A stretch of DNA of 64,000 nt from Tahibacter amnicola (lineage in GTDB: Bacteria > Pseudomonadota > Gammaproteobacteria > Xanthomonadales > Rhodanobacteraceae): contig NZ_CP104694.1 in assembly GCF_025398735.1 (NCBI RefSeq), forward strand, positions 5,049,465 to 5,113,464, read 5' to 3'. Both the position numbers and the translations under genes were made by a program. The notes under the pieces were generated by a model. The model saw only the letters and a program-made list of their open reading frames with translations. It made no database searches and was not told the DNA's origin. Shown in pieces: positions 60,855-64,000 of this stretch. Every line of letters begins with the position of its first letter. Position 1 is the first letter of the stretch.

Positions 60855-60891
60855 CCAACCCGTCCCGGGGCTTGTCCCCGGGACGGGTTGG
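60855..60891. terminator. Strong bidirectional hairpin between convergent genes
   Basis: A perfect 16-bp stem CCAACCCGTCCCGGGG/CCCCGGGACGGGTTGG with loop CTTGT. It lies 23 bases beyond the plus-strand stop and 4 bases before the minus-strand stop. Confidence 0.8.
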
Positions 60892-60894
60892 TGA

Positions 60895-61560
60895 CTACGG
60901 CGTCAACGGACAGACCGACTCGTCCACCGTACCCGCGATGAGGAGCGGATGGATCGCATTGGCAGCGGCGGTCTGGGTCTGGCTGGCGGCGCCAGCAGCC
61001 AGGCTGAGGAAAAGCGACGGGCAGTTGCCGCCCGGCGTGTAGCTGGTGATGGACACAGTGGGAGTGGCAAGAGATGCCGTGTACGCGCCGTAATTGCCAT
61101 CGGGTGTCAGGGTGTACTGCAGCGCGTACGAGGTCGCGATGTTGGTCAGGGTCATCGTGCACGACTGCGGCCCGGCCCCCATGTTGTAGGTGATCGGCAC
61201 GGTCAAGGTGTCAACTGTGCCGGTGGCGTTGACGGCGCCGGTGCCGAAGTCACCCGTCGGCGTCGCGGCATGAAGTGTCACGGGACAGCCAATGGTGCCG
61301 CCCGGACAGTTGGGCGAGCCGCAGACGGTATAGGGAAACGGCGACGTCCCCGATTGCGCGCTGACGCAACCCTGGGTGCCTTCGATCGAGTTACGGACGA
61401 GTGTGAGGAAGCTCGACTTCGTTATTGCCGTCGTCCAACAGGCCGAAAAGCTGTTATGGAACATCAGTTCGCCGGCGTGAGCGACGGTAAAGCCCAGGAA
61501 CAAACCAACAGACACGGAGAGACGGGCCGTGAGGCACCGCCGGGATTTCGCGATCGTCAT
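60895..61560 (-). CDS. Exported hypothetical protein with MFHNSFS motif after the signal peptide (221 aa)
   Basis: The signal peptide MTIAKSRRCLTARLSVSVGL runs through to AHA, after which the mature protein begins GELMFHNSFSACWTTAI. The rest is rich in Thr, Cys and Gly (TVCGSPNCPGGTIGCPVTLH, PQSCTMTLTNIATSY, PGGNCPSLFLSLAAG) with several cysteines that should form disulfides outside the cytoplasm. No family recognised. The MFHNSFS segment is a variant of the short motif on other exported proteins in this window. GGGGG lies 5 bases before the ATG. Confidence 0.75.
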   Translation of the reverse strand: MTIAKSRRCLTARLSVSVGLFLGFTVAHAGELMFHNSFSACWTTAITKSSFLTLVRNSIEGTQGCVSAQSGTSPFPYTVCGSPNCPGGTIGCPVTLHAATPTGDFGTGAVNATGTVDTLTVPITYNMGAGPQSCTMTLTNIATSYALQYTLTPDGNYGAYTASLATPTVSITSYTPGGNCPSLFLSLAAGAASQTQTAAANAIHPLLIAGTVDESVCPLTP

Positions 61561-61836
61561 GTGACCCCCTGAGTACGGCCCCGCTCATCCGGCGGGGACC
61601 GGCGGAGGTGTCAGCAAGAAGCTTGCCGTCGACCCGATTGAAAGATTTACACGGCAAAGTGCAATGTCGCTGTGGATTAGGTAGCGGGAAGCCGTCAAAA
61701 ATCCGTCGCCACGCGGTACCACCCGAAGGTGATCGTCCCCTCAGGGCGGACCAAATACCCACCGGGCCACGCTATGTCGCCCGTAGCAACAACGCTGTCA
61801 CCAAGGGCGCGTCCATCCGCCGTGTCACGATAGCGG

Positions 61837-63816
61837 TTACCGGACGTTTGACGGGCAACTCATCGGTCCGGTGGCGCGCCAGAGGGGGCGCGTCGCGGTG
61901 AACTGCCCCTGCAACGGGGCTGCGAGCACAATGTTCGGACGCGACGTCGCATCCGGCGCGGCGGCAAAGTCGATGGACCAGGTGCCGACGCGCACCGCCG
62001 TCGGCGCCACGTAGCGGCACGTCGGGCACGCACCGCGGACCTGCTGCAGGTCAAACCCCTTCGTACCGCCGGCGTGGTCGGACGAGCCGATCACCCAGCG
62101 CGGCACGTGGTCGGCATCATAAAAGTAGCCGCCCAGCACCGTGGTGGCACCCAGGTCGAGGACGTTGATACCCCACCCTGCATCCACCGGTGAGAACCAA
62201 TGGCCGCTGACCGGCGCGCCCGACAGGCCTAGCGGCGAACAACCCGACGCAGCTGCCAATACGTACCGATTGCTGCCGGCCTTCTCGTTGATCGACCAGC
62301 TGAAGACCATCTCGTTGTCGCGCAGCGGATCCCGCGTCATCGCGAAGCGCCCGACAGCACGCGTCCCGTACTGCGTGCTGTAGATCTCTCCGCCCGCCGT
62401 GTCGCTGAGCTCCGAGGTACCCGCCAACGCATACCAGGTGGGAAGCCCCGCATCATCGAAGGTGTAAAAGAACGCAGCAAGGCGGCCGTTCACATAGTCG
62501 AGGAAGAGCCCATCGCCCGACCGCTGCGGATTGAAGTAGTTGCCCTCGGCCAGTCCAAGCCCGCCGCGCGGCGGCGCATTGAGCCCATCAGCCAGCACCG
62601 CCCGCACACGCAAGGTCACCGGCCGCGTGCTGAGATTGACGGGCGTAATGAACCACCGCCCCCGCGCTGCTGCGGACTGGCAGCTTTCGCATGCGGAACG
62701 CCAGGACCAGCTGCCCGGCTGACCGGTTCCCCGGCGCATCACAGCGTCGACACGATCGCGCGGCGGAGCTTTCACCGCCGTGGAGTCGACGCCCGATACG
62801 GGCAGCTCGACGCGCGAAATGTACACATCCACGTTTTCCAGCGAATCAACGCCGATCGCCACGGCGGAATAGCCCGGATTGTCGACGTAGAGCTTTTCAT
62901 GCGCCTGGCCGGGCGCCAGCGCGAGAGTCATTGAGTTCGCCCCGGGATCAGCCGTGGGCTTGAGCGCAGTCGGCTGGTCGACCGCCGTGACCGGTGCAAA
63001 CGTCAATTCCACAGGCGCGATGAACATCGACGTGGGCGAGAACGTCGGATCCGTCAGAAGCAGGCCCGCGAAATCGGTGTGCGAGCCGATTTCGTCCGGT
63101 CGAGCCGTATAGCGGAACGTTGCCGTGAAGGGGATGTCGGAGCTGATGCGCTCGGGCACCTCGACGATCAGGGAGTCGCCGTAGTCATCTTCCGCAATGA
63201 CCTGGCCATTGCGCAGGGTGAAGTCGGCGCCGGCGAACGTCGTACGTACCGAAACCGCGTCCGAGCCGGGCGTGTTCTCCATGCGCGTCAGCACCCAGGC
63301 CGACCGCGACGGAAAGGCACGCAGGTCGAGACGGCATCGCGCCCGCGATCCAGCACTGCGCGCACGGCACAGCACTTCATTGGCACTGGGCAGTCCATCA
63401 CCGTTGCGATCGACGCCGACCGTCACGCTCCAGCGCGCCGTGGCCACGGTGGATTCTGCAGTAACTTCGGCAAACCAGGCCTGCTCGCCACTGGCGGCTG
63501 TCAGGGGGCGCAGGAAATAGCCAGTGGCTGCCAGGGGCAGATCGTAGAGATCTGCCGGCGTCGGGTCTTCACGCAGTGAATAGCTCTCGGCCTGCTCTGC
63601 CATCACACGCCAGGGCTGTGCAATGACTTGCTCGATCGTCCGCTCGGTGCGCAACGTGGCCGTGGTGATGCCCGAGGGCATGCCGACGAATCCCTGGACC
63701 AAGGTGCCCAGGTAGATCGGGTAGTACGCGGATTCCGCGCCGGCCGAATGTGCGACTGCAAGACTTGCAGCGAGCACAACGGCAGCCGAATGATGTATCC
63801 CTCGAAGAACGCCCAC
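61837..63816 (-). CDS. Exported protein with C-terminal WY-type repeats (659 aa)
   Basis: A GTG start at 63816 with GGGAG 7 bases upstream gives the signal peptide VGVLRGIHHSAAVVLAASLA (to about AGA); a GTG 13 codons earlier is the alternative. The middle (about 150-380) contains Ig-like segments and two disulfide-type cysteine pairs (RSACESCQSA; LCRARSAGSRARCRLD). The C-terminal third has two copies of a motif common to my eye in Xanthomonad exported proteins: SGDGLFLDYVNGRLAAFFYT with FDDAGLPTWYALAG, and GWGINVLDLGATTVLGGYFY with DADHVPRWVIG. Its function is unknown; the repeats look like carbohydrate- or surface-binding beta units. Confidence 0.78.
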   Translation of the reverse strand: MGVLRGIHHSAAVVLAASLAVAHSAGAESAYYPIYLGTLVQGFVGMPSGITTATLRTERTIEQVIAQPWRVMAEQAESYSLREDPTPADLYDLPLAATGYFLRPLTAASGEQAWFAEVTAESTVATARWSVTVGVDRNGDGLPSANEVLCRARSAGSRARCRLDLRAFPSRSAWVLTRMENTPGSDAVSVRTTFAGADFTLRNGQVIAEDDYGDSLIVEVPERISSDIPFTATFRYTARPDEIGSHTDFAGLLLTDPTFSPTSMFIAPVELTFAPVTAVDQPTALKPTADPGANSMTLALAPGQAHEKLYVDNPGYSAVAIGVDSLENVDVYISRVELPVSGVDSTAVKAPPRDRVDAVMRRGTGQPGSWSWRSACESCQSAAARGRWFITPVNLSTRPVTLRVRAVLADGLNAPPRGGLGLAEGNYFNPQRSGDGLFLDYVNGRLAAFFYTFDDAGLPTWYALAGTSELSDTAGGEIYSTQYGTRAVGRFAMTRDPLRDNEMVFSWSINEKAGSNRYVLAAASGCSPLGLSGAPVSGHWFSPVDAGWGINVLDLGATTVLGGYFYDADHVPRWVIGSSDHAGGTKGFDLQQVRGACPTCRYVAPTAVRVGTWSIDFAAAPDATSRPNIVLAAPLQGQFTATRPLWRATGPMSCPSNVR

Positions 63817-63922
63817 CCACAGTCTCCCGATTCCGACGCCAGCACGGCTGCACACGCGAAACGGGCATCGTACGCAGCAGCGCGGGCGCTTGCAAAGGCA
63901 GCCCGGGGATGCGCTGCAGGGA

Positions 63923-64000
63923 TCAGAGGCAGTTCACGGTATCGGTCGCACGTGCCGTGTCTCTCGACAACCGATATCCGCCGCGCAGTGGGGCGACCAG
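63923..64000 (-). CDS. C-terminal end of a gene running in from the right (25 codons visible)
   Basis: On the minus strand the frame open at the right edge reads LVAPLRGGYRLSRDTARATD then TVNCL and a stop at 63923-63925. It is too short to identify. It could be the end of a neighbour of the WY-repeat protein in the same direction. Confidence 0.25.
   Translation of the reverse strand: MVAPLRGGYRLSRDTARATDTVNCL

Overview
The window is 64 kb of GC-rich chromosomal DNA with tightly packed operons, many secreted proteins and no tRNA, rRNA, CRISPR array or intact insertion sequence. Protein style (Can-type carbonic anhydrase, AsnS of E. coli length, a bacterial kynurenine pathway, C-terminal IFxDGFE-like tails) suggests a gammaproteobacterium of the Lysobacterales/Xanthomonadales, perhaps a Rhodanobacteraceae member such as Dokdonella. 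This placement is an inference from gene content.

Layout. (1) 1-2.4 kb: 5' part of an A-type Fe-S carrier gene, asnS and two small hypothetical genes. (2) 2.4-10.8 kb: a co-directional catabolic cluster for the 3-hydroxyanthranilate (tryptophan/kynurenine) meta-cleavage route. kynU, haaO, nbaD/ACMSD, a 2-aminomuconate semialdehyde dehydrogenase and a RidA-type 2-aminomuconate deaminase are interleaved with an SDR lacking the usual YxxxK, a beta-carbonic anhydrase and two exported proteins; a hairpin terminator follows kynU. (3) 10.8-25.7 kb: accessory proteins (a DUF1963 fusion, a Sel1-type protein, an S74-chaperone surface protein, a delta-60 repeat protein, an arginase-like enzyme, a membrane-anchored beta-lactamase-fold protein). 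They are separated by palindromic REP-like repeats and include a RAYT transposase flanked by those repeats. (4) 25.8-36 kb: a GFA protein, an epimerase/LysR divergent pair, a spermidine-synthase-like protein, a beta-helix protein, exported hypotheticals, DUF695 and DUF3228 proteins. (5) 36.3-46.7 kb: a four-gene, translationally linked operon of MoxR AAA+ ATPase, DUF5682 protein, vWA protein and a 1954-residue SWIM-SWIM-WGR-DUF4132 protein. It resembles E. coli yehL-yehM-yehP-yehQ with yehQ fused to a yehI(molR)-like gene. (6) 46.9-64 kb: amidohydrolase, TolB-like propeller, KGG stress protein, degenerate thioredoxin-reductase-like flavoprotein, and a run of large exported proteins (PLL-like repeats; PQQ-sugar-dehydrogenase/PKD/cytochrome c; M14-like pseudo-carboxypeptidase; WY-repeat protein).

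The strongest candidates for new biology are the yeh-like MoxR/vWA operon with its gene fusion and possible internal start, the RAYT/REP system with at least 13 repeat copies in several local architectures, and a short acidic-aromatic motif found at either the mature N-terminus or the extreme C-terminus of five exported proteins. Convergent gene pairs are regularly separated by perfect hairpins. Decayed genes (LysR C-terminus, FG-GAP remnant) lie in the repeat-rich gaps.
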